A DNA stretch of 64,000 bases from Sphingobacterium sp. (GCA_031253985.1 JAIRVH010000183.1:17631-81630), one strand, 5' to 3'; positions 42,871 through 52,642 are shown, counted from the stretch's first letter. Made by a program: numbers and translations. Notes: generated from the letters alone by a model not told the origin.

Positions 42871-44193
42871 TTAATCTTCTTCATCCAGGAACTTGGTGTC
42901 TATCTGTTTATTTGCCTTAGCACCCAATCGTTTCAACTTCTCCACTTTTCCGATCACATTCCCTGCGCCGGTCGAAAGCTTTTTAGTCGCATCTTCATGA
43001 CTTTTTAACGCCCGTTCCAACTGGTTTTGTACCTGCTCCATATCATTTAAGAAGCTGACAAATTTATCGTACAGGCTTCCAGCTTCTTTCGCAATTTCAA
43101 TTACATTCCGGGTCTGGCGTTCCTGCTTCCAGATGCTGGCAATGGTACGAAGGGTTGCCAATAGCGTCGAAGGACTGACGATGACAACTTTGCGATCCCA
43201 GGCCTCACTAAACAGATCTGGTTTCTGTACCACAGACATACTTAAAGCAGACTCTATGGGCATAAAGAGCAATACAAATTCTGGCGATTCGATACCATAT
43301 AACTCGTGATAGTTTTTTGCGGAAAGTTCCTTCACATGGTTTTCTACAGACTGTACATGCTGTTTCGCAAAAATTGCACGGTCTTCGTCTGTGTCAGCAT
43401 TGACCCAACGCTCATAGGCAATCAATGAAACTTTCGAATCCACAATCAGGTGTTTATCTTCAGGAAGATCGATGATCGCATCGGGCTGCATCCTTCTGCC
43501 CTCGGCATCCATAAGAGATACTTGCAGTCTAAATTCCCGATCGCGCATAAGTCCCGATCGCTCCAAGACCCGTTCTAAAATTACCTCGCCCCAATTGCCC
43601 TGCTTTTTGGTATCCCCTTTTAATGCCTTGGTTAGACTATTGGCTTCATCTTTAATTTTAAGACTCTGTTCGACCAACTGGAGGACAACACCTTTTAAAG
43701 AATTCCTTTCTGCCGCTTCCTGATTGTAATTTTTATCGACTTTCTCTTCAAACAATTTGATCTTTTCTTTCAGCGGATCCAGGATCAAGCCCAGGGAACG
43801 ATGATTACTCTCTGTAAACTTTTGTGTCTTCTCTTCCAATATTTTATTGGCGATGACCTGAAATTCATTGTTGAACTGCCGTTTAATTTCGGCGATTTCA
43901 TTTTTTTGTTCCTGAAATTTATCGAGCTGTGCTTCGTAAAAAGAACGTGTACTTTCTAAGGAACGCTCAGCAACCAGGAGATTCTCCCGTTCCTTATCCA
44001 ATTCATTTTTTAGCATGACACGCTCTTCAAGCAAACTTTGTTCCCGCTGTTGCGATCTAGCAAGTTCAATTTTTAATGTTTCAACCTCTTTATTGTACGC
44101 AGGACCTGCACTGGTATCTGTATTCTTTTTGAGCACCAATACAATCAAAATGACCAATAACAAGACAATTCCCGCAAAGAAAAATATTTCCAT
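42871..44193 (-). CDS. rmuC: DNA recombination protein RmuC
   Basis: The 440-residue protein has an N-terminal membrane anchor (FFFAGIVLLLVILIVLVL), a coiled coil from about 30 to 165, and the nuclease-like RmuC domain at ~185-390: KQGNWGEVILERVLERSGL, MQPDAIIDLPEDKHLIVDSK, SPEFVLLFMPIESALS and ILVSPSTLLATLRTI-type text (VVIVSPSTLLATLRTIASIW). RmuC limits inversion at short inverted repeats and has been linked to DNA degradation. Full length. ATG at 44193. Monocistronic. Confidence 0.95.
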   Translation of the reverse strand: MEIFFFAGIVLLLVILIVLVLKKNTDTSAGPAYNKEVETLKIELARSQQREQSLLEERVMLKNELDKERENLLVAERSLESTRSFYEAQLDKFQEQKNEIAEIKRQFNNEFQVIANKILEEKTQKFTESNHRSLGLILDPLKEKIKLFEEKVDKNYNQEAAERNSLKGVVLQLVEQSLKIKDEANSLTKALKGDTKKQGNWGEVILERVLERSGLMRDREFRLQVSLMDAEGRRMQPDAIIDLPEDKHLIVDSKVSLIAYERWVNADTDEDRAIFAKQHVQSVENHVKELSAKNYHELYGIESPEFVLLFMPIESALSMSVVQKPDLFSEAWDRKVVIVSPSTLLATLRTIASIWKQERQTRNVIEIAKEAGSLYDKFVSFLNDMEQVQNQLERALKSHEDATKKLSTGAGNVIGKVEKLKRLGAKANKQIDTKFLDEED

Positions 44194-44399
44194 GATTTAT
44201 ATTTCTGAAGATGGCGCATACTTTCCTGAACAGGTCTGTTTTGCCATCATTGAATTTAATTAAACACTATAACCGCTTATAGTTTAATGGATCATCGCTA
44301 TTCAAAACACCGATAAAACCAATCCATTGTCAGTTTGCTTTGTGTGACACAGGTTCTTTTATCATAAAGCACAATAGTAACATCCCACTTAATGGTTTA

Positions 44400-45587
44400 T
44401 TACTGCAGCTTTTGGTGTGTTTTCCACCATAGATCGGGCATTTCACCTGAAACCGCCAATTGGTAATCTTCATAACGGCAAGGTACCAAGTAATAGCGTT
44501 CATTAACGGATTTGGACCCAAAATAAGGTACCTGAATCCACCAGCGGTCTGATTTTTTACTTTTCACAAAGACCAATTCATGCTCTTCGTTTTCCAGTGT
44601 TGTGCGGTAAATGATATAAGAAGATTTGGGGTATAAAGGCGTATCTTGTTTACGATTATAATATCCATCAATAAAACACCAGATCATTTGCGAAACCAGC
44701 ATCGCGGTCTGCTCCATCGGATCAAATGTTGGATTGAATTCATAAAAACCAATGGAAGAACATTTATCTGACATCCCTGCATAGCGGGCAAGCTGGCAAG
44801 CCTCATCGCCATATAGCCCATTAGGCATGGCATTGGCATTTCCAGGTGCTTCAGAAGCCCGAATGGCTCCAATATCAAAACTAATTAAATCTGCCGCTCG
44901 GATCAAAGGCTCAGACTGATCCATCTTGCCGGCAATCATACCTAATCGTGTCGCATTGAAAAATAGTTTATCATACATATTGATAGACTCCTTACTAACG
45001 AGGTAAGTTTGATAGGCAATCGCATTTAAATTGAATAAATAATCTGGCTGATGCAGGATTATATGATTCACGTAAGATCGTGAATTTAGTCTCACATTGT
45101 CGGCATTTTCCTGATCAAGGTCAAAACGTGCGTCGATAATCGCTAGTTCTATTTTTCGCTCCAAATTTTGGTATCCCAAATATTGCGCATAGGTCAAATC
45201 TTGTCCACCGCCAATAATAATCGGAATAATATTCTCTTTGACGAGTTCTTCGACGACAGATTTTAGAGCAATATAAGTATCCTGAATCGTATTACCTGCT
45301 TTGATATTTCCCAAATCAACGATGTTCATCTTATAATCACCCTGATAGAGTGCATAAAGGTGCTTTCGCACAGCATCTGGTGCTCTATCCGTTCCATTGT
45401 TATTCATGGATGCCCGATCTTCTTCTACACCGACAATAGCCAATTGGGGTTGTTTACCCTCTTCCCAGACGGGAAAATCTGTTTCATAGGCTTGAATAAC
45501 GTTTCCCAGCTGAGAACTCAAGAAGCCATGTTCAGGAGCAAAACCAGTAATAGAAATTGGGCTAAAAAATACGGACAGTGATGACAT
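44400..45587 (-). CDS. Arginase/formimidoylglutamase-fold protein with altered metal site
   Basis: The 395-residue protein has the ureohydrolase alpha/beta fold in order, but the metal motifs are changed. The family GGDHS is GGGQD (126-130), DAHxD is DARFD (152-156) and SxDxDxxDP is SFDIGAIRASEA (236-247). Three of the usual ligands are therefore replaced (His to Gln, His to Arg, Asp to Gly), so the binuclear manganese centre is probably not formed. Similar proteins in Bacteroidota are filed as formimidoylglutamase. Either it has lost hydrolase activity or it uses another metal arrangement. No hut or arginine genes are adjacent. ATG 45587; monocistronic. Confidence 0.85.
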   Translation of the reverse strand: MSSLSVFFSPISITGFAPEHGFLSSQLGNVIQAYETDFPVWEEGKQPQLAIVGVEEDRASMNNNGTDRAPDAVRKHLYALYQGDYKMNIVDLGNIKAGNTIQDTYIALKSVVEELVKENIIPIIIGGGQDLTYAQYLGYQNLERKIELAIIDARFDLDQENADNVRLNSRSYVNHIILHQPDYLFNLNAIAYQTYLVSKESINMYDKLFFNATRLGMIAGKMDQSEPLIRAADLISFDIGAIRASEAPGNANAMPNGLYGDEACQLARYAGMSDKCSSIGFYEFNPTFDPMEQTAMLVSQMIWCFIDGYYNRKQDTPLYPKSSYIIYRTTLENEEHELVFVKSKKSDRWWIQVPYFGSKSVNERYYLVPCRYEDYQLAVSGEMPDLWWKTHQKLQ

Positions 45588-45778
45588 AAGCTATAATTTG
45601 TAAAACCTCTTATTTTTCTGAAAAGCGTCTATTTTAATTAGACAGAAAGAACATTCTTTGGCTTTCATCGCATCTGGTACTTGCGAAAGCATGAAGGTTT
45701 TTTCAGGATGCAATTCACACAAATATCCATTTATTAACTAACTTTTGAAAACATTATTTTTAACAGTATCTTTATAAA

Positions 45779-46750
45779 GTGATATTAATAACTGGAGGAA
45801 CAGGTTTTTTAGGGTCTACGTTAATTAAGCAGTTGATAGACCAAGGAATTGACGTGATTGCCATCAAAAGAGCTCAATCGACTATTCCGGCTCCGTTGTT
45901 AGCATCTTCGCTGATTCAATGGATCGACGCCGATATCAACAATTATTTTGAATTGGAAGATGCTCTTGAAGGAGTTACCAAAGTATTCCATTGTGCAGCA
46001 TTGGTTTCGTATCAAAAAAAAGATGCTAAATCCCTCTTTAAAGTAAATGTAGAAGGAACAGCAAATGTGGTCAATCTTTGCCTTGAAAAGGGCATTCGTT
46101 TGCTCCATGTAAGTTCCATCGCCGCTTTGGGTACAAATAGGGACAATCTACCAGTATCCGAGAAAGATCACTGGGAACACAATTCCTTGACATCCAACTA
46201 TTCATTATCAAAATATCAGGCGGAGATGGAGGTCTGGCGCGGTATTACCGAAGGTTTAAACGCAGTTATTGTCAATCCATCCGTAATTTTAGGTGCAGCA
46301 GCACATGATAAAGGCTCCGGAGCAATTTTTTCGATGATCAATAAAGGCTTACGATTCTACCCGAAAGGAAGTGTTGGCGTTGTTGACGTAGAGGATGTTG
46401 CGGCGATCATGATCCAATTGATGGAAAGAGAAGACATTGCCGCCGAACGCTATATCATTAATCATCTTAATATACTCAACAAGGATCTATTGAGTGTGGC
46501 AAGTGTATTAATGAACAAGCCTGAACCGACCATCGAAGTTTCCGAGACTTTACTTCAGGTTGCCTCCACGGTTTCCAGCATGTTTTCCATATTTAAAAAA
46601 TCAGATGCGACATTGACAAAGGAAACGGCAGCAGCCTCAAGTGCCAAATTGCAGTATTCAAATGCTAAAATCCAGACGCTCCTTAACCACAGTTACAGAC
46701 CTTTAGAGCAGACCTTGAAGGAAATTGCAGATTTATATAACAAACAGTAA
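45779..46750 (+). CDS. NAD(P)-dependent sugar epimerase/dehydratase-like SDR
   Basis: The 323-residue extended SDR has GGTGFLGSTLIKQL at residues 5-18, FHCAALVSY, the catalytic pair YSLSK (Tyr and Lys in YxxxK) with an upstream Ser in HVSSIAALG, and NPSVILGAAAHDKGSG for substrate binding. It resembles dihydroflavonol-reductase-like epimerases of Bacteroidota; substrate unknown. The start is GTG at 45779: an in-frame TAA sits at 45761 and no ATG precedes the Rossmann motif. A -7-like box TATCTTTA at 45767 would place transcription almost at the start codon. The gene after it (phosphoserine phosphatase-like) follows at 194 bases. Confidence 0.85.
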   Translation: MILITGGTGFLGSTLIKQLIDQGIDVIAIKRAQSTIPAPLLASSLIQWIDADINNYFELEDALEGVTKVFHCAALVSYQKKDAKSLFKVNVEGTANVVNLCLEKGIRLLHVSSIAALGTNRDNLPVSEKDHWEHNSLTSNYSLSKYQAEMEVWRGITEGLNAVIVNPSVILGAAAHDKGSGAIFSMINKGLRFYPKGSVGVVDVEDVAAIMIQLMEREDIAAERYIINHLNILNKDLLSVASVLMNKPEPTIEVSETLLQVASTVSSMFSIFKKSDATLTKETAAASSAKLQYSNAKIQTLLNHSYRPLEQTLKEIADLYNKQ

Positions 46751-46944
46751 AACGATAACATAAACAAACAACCGAACCTTGAACCCATCGTGAGTAATAT
46801 CAATCATTAAATAGAGCGCGATCCCGCTGCTAGTTTTACCGCCTTTAATCAGCACATTTTTAAAGGAACCCATCGGAAAATTACCCTGTCGGAGATCAAC
46901 TTTCAGCTATAATACTCATGATCGTTTCATAAAAAAACAATAAG

Positions 46945-48237
46945 ATGAAAAACTATTACATCATTGATTTTGATAGTACATTTACACAAGTAGAGGCCCT
47001 TGATGAACTTGCACGGATCTCTCTTGAAAACCATCCGGATCGCGAATCTATCTACGAGGAAATCGAGCGGTACACCAATCTTGCCATGGAAGGTAAACTT
47101 TCTTTCCGCGAGGCGCTAGCGGGTCGCGTAAAGCTCCTAAATGCCAATAGATCCCATTTGGATAAACTTGTTTCGCATCTTAAGAAAAAGGTTTCAACCT
47201 CTTTTTCCCGAAATCGTGAATTCTTCAAAAAACATGCTGACACGGCATGGATTGTTTCAGGAGGTTTTAAAGAATTTATTACACCTGTTGTGACGCCGTA
47301 TCATATCAAGACGGAAAATATCTACGCCAATACATTCCGATTTGATGAAGAAGGTAATATTATCGGTTTTGATGAGGAGAACCCCTTATCGAATGAAGGT
47401 GGAAAGGTGCAATTATTAAAGCAATTAAATATTGAAGGAAGACTGTTTGGCATTGGCGACGGCTATTCAGATTTTCAACTGAAGGAATCGGGATTAATTG
47501 AAAAGTTCTTTGCATTCACAGAGAACATCCAACGTAAAAGCGTGACTGAGAAAGCAGATTTCATTACGCCAAGTTTTGATGAATTCTTATATGTAAATGA
47601 CTTGCCCCGTGCAATATCCTATCCTAAAAACCGTATCCTCTGTTTGATCGTGGGCGATGTACCGGAAATAGCAGCTCATATCCTAAAAAGAGACGGATTT
47701 TCTATCCGGACAAAAGACACATTCGAAGAAAAGTACGTAAAAGATGTTGGCATGCTTCTCCTGGGCGACAATATTGATATCAGTGACGAACAGCTTCAAC
47801 AGGCCGACAAATTAAAGACGATCGGATATCTGGGTGATATCAAAGGGCACATCAATAAGGATATCTGCAATGCTAAAGGTATTGTCGTTTTCGATGATAA
47901 GAAAAATAAAAAGAAAAATTCAGAGTTTATTCCGCGCAGAATGGCTGATTTCATCAACAATGGTGATACTTACTTAAGTCGCAACTTTCCAAATCTGATT
48001 TTACCAAAAGTAAAACAGGTGACAAGATTGCTGCATATCCACCAGAACGTTCCCGGAATTATGGCTCAGATCAATAAGGTCTACGCTCAAAATAACATCA
48101 ATATCGTTGCCCAATTTCTAATGACCAAAAGTGACATTGGCTATGCGGTAACTGATATACAAGGTGAATATGATAAAGATCTATTGAAACAACTCAAACA
48201 GATCGACAATACAATTAAGTTCAGAATATTGTATTAA
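46945..48237 (+). CDS. Phosphoserine phosphatase fused to pieces of phosphoglycerate dehydrogenase with ACT domain
   Basis: Residues 1-215 form a HAD-type phosphoserine phosphatase: DFDST with nucleophile Asp8 and Asp10, SGG at 105-107, and GDGYSD at 171-176. Residues ~228-318 resemble the substrate-binding domain of D-3-phosphoglycerate dehydrogenase (AHILKRDGFSIRTKD, LKTIGYLGDIKGHINKDICN, AKGIVVFDD). Residues 327-352 (RRMADFINNGDTYLSRNFPN) match its linker, and 355-430 match its C-terminal ACT domain (RLLHIHQNVPGIMAQINKVY, ending IKFRILY). The NAD-binding domain and dehydrogenase active site are absent. The natural reading is a serine-making phosphatase with a serine-sensing tail. Catalysis is well supported; feedback control by serine is inference. 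Confidence 0.88.
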   Translation: MKNYYIIDFDSTFTQVEALDELARISLENHPDRESIYEEIERYTNLAMEGKLSFREALAGRVKLLNANRSHLDKLVSHLKKKVSTSFSRNREFFKKHADTAWIVSGGFKEFITPVVTPYHIKTENIYANTFRFDEEGNIIGFDEENPLSNEGGKVQLLKQLNIEGRLFGIGDGYSDFQLKESGLIEKFFAFTENIQRKSVTEKADFITPSFDEFLYVNDLPRAISYPKNRILCLIVGDVPEIAAHILKRDGFSIRTKDTFEEKYVKDVGMLLLGDNIDISDEQLQQADKLKTIGYLGDIKGHINKDICNAKGIVVFDDKKNKKKNSEFIPRRMADFINNGDTYLSRNFPNLILPKVKQVTRLLHIHQNVPGIMAQINKVYAQNNINIVAQFLMTKSDIGYAVTDIQGEYDKDLLKQLKQIDNTIKFRILY

Positions 48238-48306
48238 TAGCAAGCGGCGGTAACTATGTAGGCAGCTATTGTCTACATACATTCCAGCTTATGAAACGAG
48301 AATTTT

Positions 48307-48335
48307 ATTCAGGTACGCTTTCAGTGTACCTGAAT
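48307..48335. terminator. Hairpin after phosphatase fusion gene
   Basis: ATTCAGGTAC (48307-48316) and GTACCTGAAT (48326-48335) pair perfectly around a 9-base loop, with T runs on each side. Seventy bases beyond the stop at 48237. Confidence 0.65.
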
Positions 48336-48373
48336 TTTCGCTCAAGATCCTCTTTTACACTAAAACACAGATT

Positions 48374-48958
48374 ATGTCCTTACATCAAGATGCCGAATTA
48401 AAGAAAGCTGTCCTTGACCTGCCGCAAAAGGAAAAAGACAAACTCCTCGTACGCCTGATAAGCAAGGACAAAATGCTGATCAAGCAATTGCATTTCCAAT
48501 TACTGGAAAACGAGTATGATTTAGAAGATCGTATTGAAAAACTACGCCAGCAACTGGCGCAATTGTTCGATATTGGTTTAAGTCAGATCGCCAATACACC
48601 ACATCACAGTAACTTTATTGCGCTGAGCAAGCTGGTGAAGCAGGCAAGCGGATTAGTCAATGAGCACGAAAAAGTCACCAAGGACAAAAACAGCGAAGTA
48701 GAATTTAGATGTTATATCCTGAAGCGTGCCATTGCCGACTATGACAGGCTTTTTGACTCCTCCTACCAGTCTGCTGCCCATAAATTGCATAAATATATTA
48801 CAGGCCGAATTAAACATGCCGTAGGTAAATTCAGTAAACTGCATGAGGACTTTCAGTTCGACTATCGGGAAGATTTTCAAAACACGCTAGATGCTTTTGG
48901 TAATACAACACTAAAAAGCTATATTAGTGAACAGAAGATTGATATCGACCTAAATTAA
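48374..48958 (+). CDS. Unrecognised helical protein
   Basis: The 194-residue protein from ATG 48374 is highly charged and all-alpha: AELKKAVLDLPQKEKDKLLV, YDLEDRIEKLRQQLAQLFDI, then CYILKRAIADYDRLFDSSYQ and HKLHKYITGRIKHAVGKFSK. A possible TTG start at 48269 would add 35 residues lying across the upstream hairpin, so the ATG is preferred. No signal peptide, membrane segment or catalytic motif. I do not recognise the family. It is followed after 2 bases by a 43-residue membrane protein, so the pair is probably co-translated. Confidence 0.72.
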   Translation: MSLHQDAELKKAVLDLPQKEKDKLLVRLISKDKMLIKQLHFQLLENEYDLEDRIEKLRQQLAQLFDIGLSQIANTPHHSNFIALSKLVKQASGLVNEHEKVTKDKNSEVEFRCYILKRAIADYDRLFDSSYQSAAHKLHKYITGRIKHAVGKFSKLHEDFQFDYREDFQNTLDAFGNTTLKSYISEQKIDIDLN

Positions 48959-48960
48959 CC

Positions 48961-49092
48961 ATGAGAAATAGCAAAAACCGTGTAAAAATTGGATCCTTTC
49001 GTGTTACAGCTTACGAACAATATAAAATAATCTATTTAGCCACGTTGTTGCTATTCCTTGTCTTCGCATATACTTTTTACCTGGCTCAATAA
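48961..49092 (+). CDS. 43-residue single-pass membrane protein
   Basis: The frame reads MRNSKNRVKIGSFRVTAYEQ, then YKIIYLATLLLFLVFAYTFY and LAQ before TAA at 49090-49092. It has a basic N-terminus of ~20 residues and one hydrophobic helix. The ATG follows the upstream stop by 2 bases, good evidence that it is translated with the 48374 gene. Function unknown. Confidence 0.6.
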   Translation: MRNSKNRVKIGSFRVTAYEQYKIIYLATLLLFLVFAYTFYLAQ

Positions 49093-49249
49093 AATCAGTA
49101 CCGATTAATCAGCCTATTACTTTTGAAAGGCTTAAAGTATCCGCTTCTTAACGAGCAAGTCCGCCATTTTTTTACCAAAAAATTTAGCACTTCATACCCA
49201 ATACTTGATACTATTTCGTTAAATTCGCAATTATTCGAAATTTTTGCTC

Positions 49250-52200
49250 GTGGGAATTCAAGAAATATTAGAAAAATACAGCCAAAGCGAATCTGTCCAG
49301 TCGCTTACCAAGGCCATGCAGTCTAAAAACCCAAAGATCCAGCTGAAAGGACTTATTGGGTCATCGGATGCATTTATAGCCGTATCTTCTTACAACTTAC
49401 AGGAACGTCCAATGGTCTTTATCTTACCGACTCATGAAGATGCTTCTTATTTTCTAAGTGATCTGGAAAGCCTACTGGATAAACAGGTTCTTTTTTTTCC
49501 TTCGTCTTATCGAAAATCGTTTGATTTTACACAAACCGATTCTGCGAATGTATTGCAACGTGCGGAGACGTTAAGTTCACTTAACCACACATCCGAATTG
49601 CCTAAAATGGTGGTTACTTATCCGGAAGCTATTGCGGAGAAAGTGATCAACCGGAATGATCTGGATAAAAACACGTTAGAAATAACAGAAAACACGGCGC
49701 TAAGTATTGATTTTATCAATGAGTTTTTAATCGAATACGATTTTGAACGTGTAGATTTTGTGTATGAACCGGGACAGTTTGCGATACGCGGCGGTATTGT
49801 AGATATCTTTTCTTTTTCGAACGATCTCCCTTACCGTATTGAGTTCTTTGGGGACGATATCGAAAGCATTCGAACATTTGATATTGAATCCCAGCTTTCC
49901 GTCAAAAAAATCCATAAAGTAACCATTGTACCAAATGTACAGGCAAAATTCCTGACATCCCAGCACATTTCCTTATTGGAGTATGTCGATCAGGGGGCAG
50001 CCATATGGATTAAAGACGCTCAATTTACCTTGGATATTGTTAAAGATGGCCTAAAGAAAGCAGAGAAATTATGGGCGGGATTAACCGATAAGCAGAAAAA
50101 GGACAACCCGGAATGGCATAATCCAGCCCATGAATTTACAGACGAGAAAAACCTCAATGCCTTATTTTTCGAGTTCCCCGTCATCGAATTCGGCAAACAG
50201 TTTTTTTATAAATCCGAAGTAAGCCTCAAGTTCGATATCCATCCGCAACCTTCATTCAATAAGGATTTTAATCTCTTAATCCATAATTTCAAAGAAAATG
50301 AAGGCCAGCGCATCCAGAATCTTATCTTCTCCGATTCAACAAAACAGGTGGAGCGCATTTATACCATTCTGGAAGACCTCGATAAGTCGGCAACCTTTAT
50401 TCCAATTCATAAAGCTTTACGGGAAGGCTTTAGAGACGACAGTTTAAAACTGGCCTGTTATACGGATCACCAAATATTTGACAGGTATTATAAATACAAA
50501 CGTAAGAAGGCTTACGAGCGTTCACAGGCAATCACGCTCAAGGATTTGCGGGATCTTAAACCCGGAGATTTCATCACTCATATTGATCACGGTGTGGGCC
50601 GTTATGGTGGCTTGGAAAAAGTAGATGTTAACGGCAAATCTCAAGAAATGATCCGCTTGATCTATGCAGACAATGATCTTCTGTATGTGAACATCAACTC
50701 TTTAAACCGCATCTCCAAGTATTCAGGCAAAGAGGGCACAGTGCCCAAAATGAATAAACTGGGTACGGATGCCTGGGACAAACTCAAAAAGACAACCAAG
50801 AAAAAGGTCAAAGATATTGCGCGTGATCTGATTATGCTTTATGCCAAACGCAAAGCACAACATGGAAATGCATTTTCACCGGATAGTTACTTACAGAATG
50901 AGCTAGAGGCTTCCTTTATTTATGAGGATACACCCGATCAGGAAAAGGCTACTGCTGATGTAAAAAAAGATATGGAATCGCCACATCCGATGGACCGCCT
51001 GATCTGCGGGGATGTTGGCTTTGGGAAAACAGAGGTTGCTATCCGTGCGGCCTTCAAAGCGGTAGCGGACAGCAAACAGGTAGCCGTTCTGGTACCAACA
51101 ACAATTCTTGCATTGCAGCATTTCCGGACATTCTCGGAGCGACTAAAAGGTCTTCCGTGCACGATTGATTACATCAACCGGTTCAAGACAACGAAACAGA
51201 TTAAAGATACCTTAGCCAGGCTTGCTGAAGGGAAAATAGACATTATCATCGGTACGCATCGTCTTGTTAGCAAAGATGTCAAGTTCAAAGATCTTGGCCT
51301 GATGATTATCGATGAGGAGCAAAAGTTTGGCGTTACTGTAAAAGAAAAACTGAAAGTGATGCGCGCAAACGTGGATTCGCTAACATTAACAGCAACACCT
51401 ATACCGAGAACCTTGCATTTTTCATTGATGGGAGCCCGCGATCTGAGTATCATCTCGACTCCGCCGCCCAACCGGCAGCCGGTGCAGACAGAACTTCACG
51501 TTTTCAATGAAACGTTGATCGGTGAAGCTGTCAGTTACGAACTGGATCGCGGCGGACAGGTATTCTTTATCCATAACCGTGTGGCAGATCTTCCACAGCT
51601 GGGCAATTTGATCCGTAAACTGGTTCCAGGAGCCCGTGTCGGTGTTGCACATGGCCAATTGGAGGGCGATGAACTGGAGGATGTGATGCTCAAGTTTATT
51701 AATCACGATTTCGATGTCTTAATCGCCACAACGATTATTGAGGCAGGTCTTGATATTCCAAATGCGAATACGATTATTATTAATCATGCGCATATGTTTG
51801 GCCTCAGTGACCTGCACCAAATGCGGGGTCGGGTCGGCCGCTCCAATAAAAAGGCTTTCTGTTATCTGCTGAGCCCACCACTGTCAACGTTAACATCGGA
51901 AGCCTATAAACGACTTTCTGCGATAGAAGAGTTTTCAGAACTGGGCTCTGGATTTAATGTTGCTATGCGCGATTTAGATATACGTGGTTCGGGCAACCTC
52001 TTGGGTGGCGAACAGTCGGGATTTATTGCAGAGATCGGTTTCGAGATGTATCATAAAATCTTAGATGAAGCCATTCAGGAGCTGAAAGAAGATGAATTTT
52101 CGGAAGTATTCGCGGATGAGAAGGAACGAAAGTATGTATCCTTTACACAGATTGACACAGACCTCGAGGTATTGATCCCAGATGAATATGTAACGAATAT

Positions 52201-52585
52201 TACGGAACGGTATAATCTATATACGGAACTCTCCAAACTGGAGAATGAGCAGCAATTGGCAGCCTTTGAGAAAGAGCTTGAAGATCGTTTTGGTCCTATC
52301 CCACGGGAAGTCTTTGAATTATTCAATACCCTTCGTTTACAATGGTTTGGCAAAACCATCGGATTCGAAAAAATAGCCTATAAAAAGCATACGCTGAAAG
52401 GTTACTTTGTCAACAATCCAAAATCCAGCTACTTTGAATCAGACCAGTTTGGCCGCGTACTGTCCTTTGTACAAAGTCATCCCGAAATAAGCAATCTAAA
52501 GGAGGTGAAAGGCCAGCTACGGTTAGCGCTAAACAATGTGAATACCATTGGATACGCGTTGAACCTTCTAAAAGAAATGTTGTAA
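49250..52585 (+). CDS. mfd: Transcription-repair coupling factor Mfd
   Basis: The ~1111-residue ATPase displaces stalled RNA polymerase and recruits UvrA. The N-terminal UvrB-like domains (FVYEPGQFAIRGGIVDIFSF near residue 170) are followed by the RNA-polymerase interaction domain (DLKPGDFITHIDHGVGRYGG near 440), the RecG-like helicase with GDVGFGKTEVAIRAAF, IIDEEQKFGV and TATPIPRTLHFS, the translocation motif (LDLHQMRGRVGRSN-type text, SDLHQMRGRVGRSNKKAF), and the C-terminal D7 domain. An in-frame TAA upstream leaves only TTG 49244 or GTG 49250 before the conserved GIQEILEKYSQ; GTG is preferred since the TTG falls in a -7-like AATTTTTG. The next ATG would cut 22 residues. Confidence 0.95.
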   Translation: MGIQEILEKYSQSESVQSLTKAMQSKNPKIQLKGLIGSSDAFIAVSSYNLQERPMVFILPTHEDASYFLSDLESLLDKQVLFFPSSYRKSFDFTQTDSANVLQRAETLSSLNHTSELPKMVVTYPEAIAEKVINRNDLDKNTLEITENTALSIDFINEFLIEYDFERVDFVYEPGQFAIRGGIVDIFSFSNDLPYRIEFFGDDIESIRTFDIESQLSVKKIHKVTIVPNVQAKFLTSQHISLLEYVDQGAAIWIKDAQFTLDIVKDGLKKAEKLWAGLTDKQKKDNPEWHNPAHEFTDEKNLNALFFEFPVIEFGKQFFYKSEVSLKFDIHPQPSFNKDFNLLIHNFKENEGQRIQNLIFSDSTKQVERIYTILEDLDKSATFIPIHKALREGFRDDSLKLACYTDHQIFDRYYKYKRKKAYERSQAITLKDLRDLKPGDFITHIDHGVGRYGGLEKVDVNGKSQEMIRLIYADNDLLYVNINSLNRISKYSGKEGTVPKMNKLGTDAWDKLKKTTKKKVKDIARDLIMLYAKRKAQHGNAFSPDSYLQNELEASFIYEDTPDQEKATADVKKDMESPHPMDRLICGDVGFGKTEVAIRAAFKAVADSKQVAVLVPTTILALQHFRTFSERLKGLPCTIDYINRFKTTKQIKDTLARLAEGKIDIIIGTHRLVSKDVKFKDLGLMIIDEEQKFGVTVKEKLKVMRANVDSLTLTATPIPRTLHFSLMGARDLSIISTPPPNRQPVQTELHVFNETLIGEAVSYELDRGGQVFFIHNRVADLPQLGNLIRKLVPGARVGVAHGQLEGDELEDVMLKFINHDFDVLIATTIIEAGLDIPNANTIIINHAHMFGLSDLHQMRGRVGRSNKKAFCYLLSPPLSTLTSEAYKRLSAIEEFSELGSGFNVAMRDLDIRGSGNLLGGEQSGFIAEIGFEMYHKILDEAIQELKEDEFSEVFADEKERKYVSFTQIDTDLEVLIPDEYVTNITERYNLYTELSKLENEQQLAAFEKELEDRFGPIPREVFELFNTLRLQWFGKTIGFEKIAYKKHTLKGYFVNNPKSSYFESDQFGRVLSFVQSHPEISNLKEVKGQLRLALNNVNTIGYALNLLKEML

Positions 52586-52605
52586 GATCCAGCGATGCAT
52601 CCGAT

Positions 52606-52642
52606 ATAAATAAAATCTACTCAATACGTAGATTTTATTTAT
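52606..52642. terminator. Terminator after mfd
   Basis: Perfect 15-base arms ATAAATAAAATCTAC (52606-52620) and complement (52628-52642), loop TCAATAC, ending in TTTATTTAT. Its 3' arm overlaps the -7 box of the next gene. Confidence 0.8.

Noticed and set aside
46740..46873. Minus-strand open frame reading MGSFKNVLIKGGKTSSGIAL and onward
   Set aside because: Protein-like at first glance, but short, overlaps the 3' end of the epimerase gene, and no family recognised. Possibly a relic; not supported enough to list.
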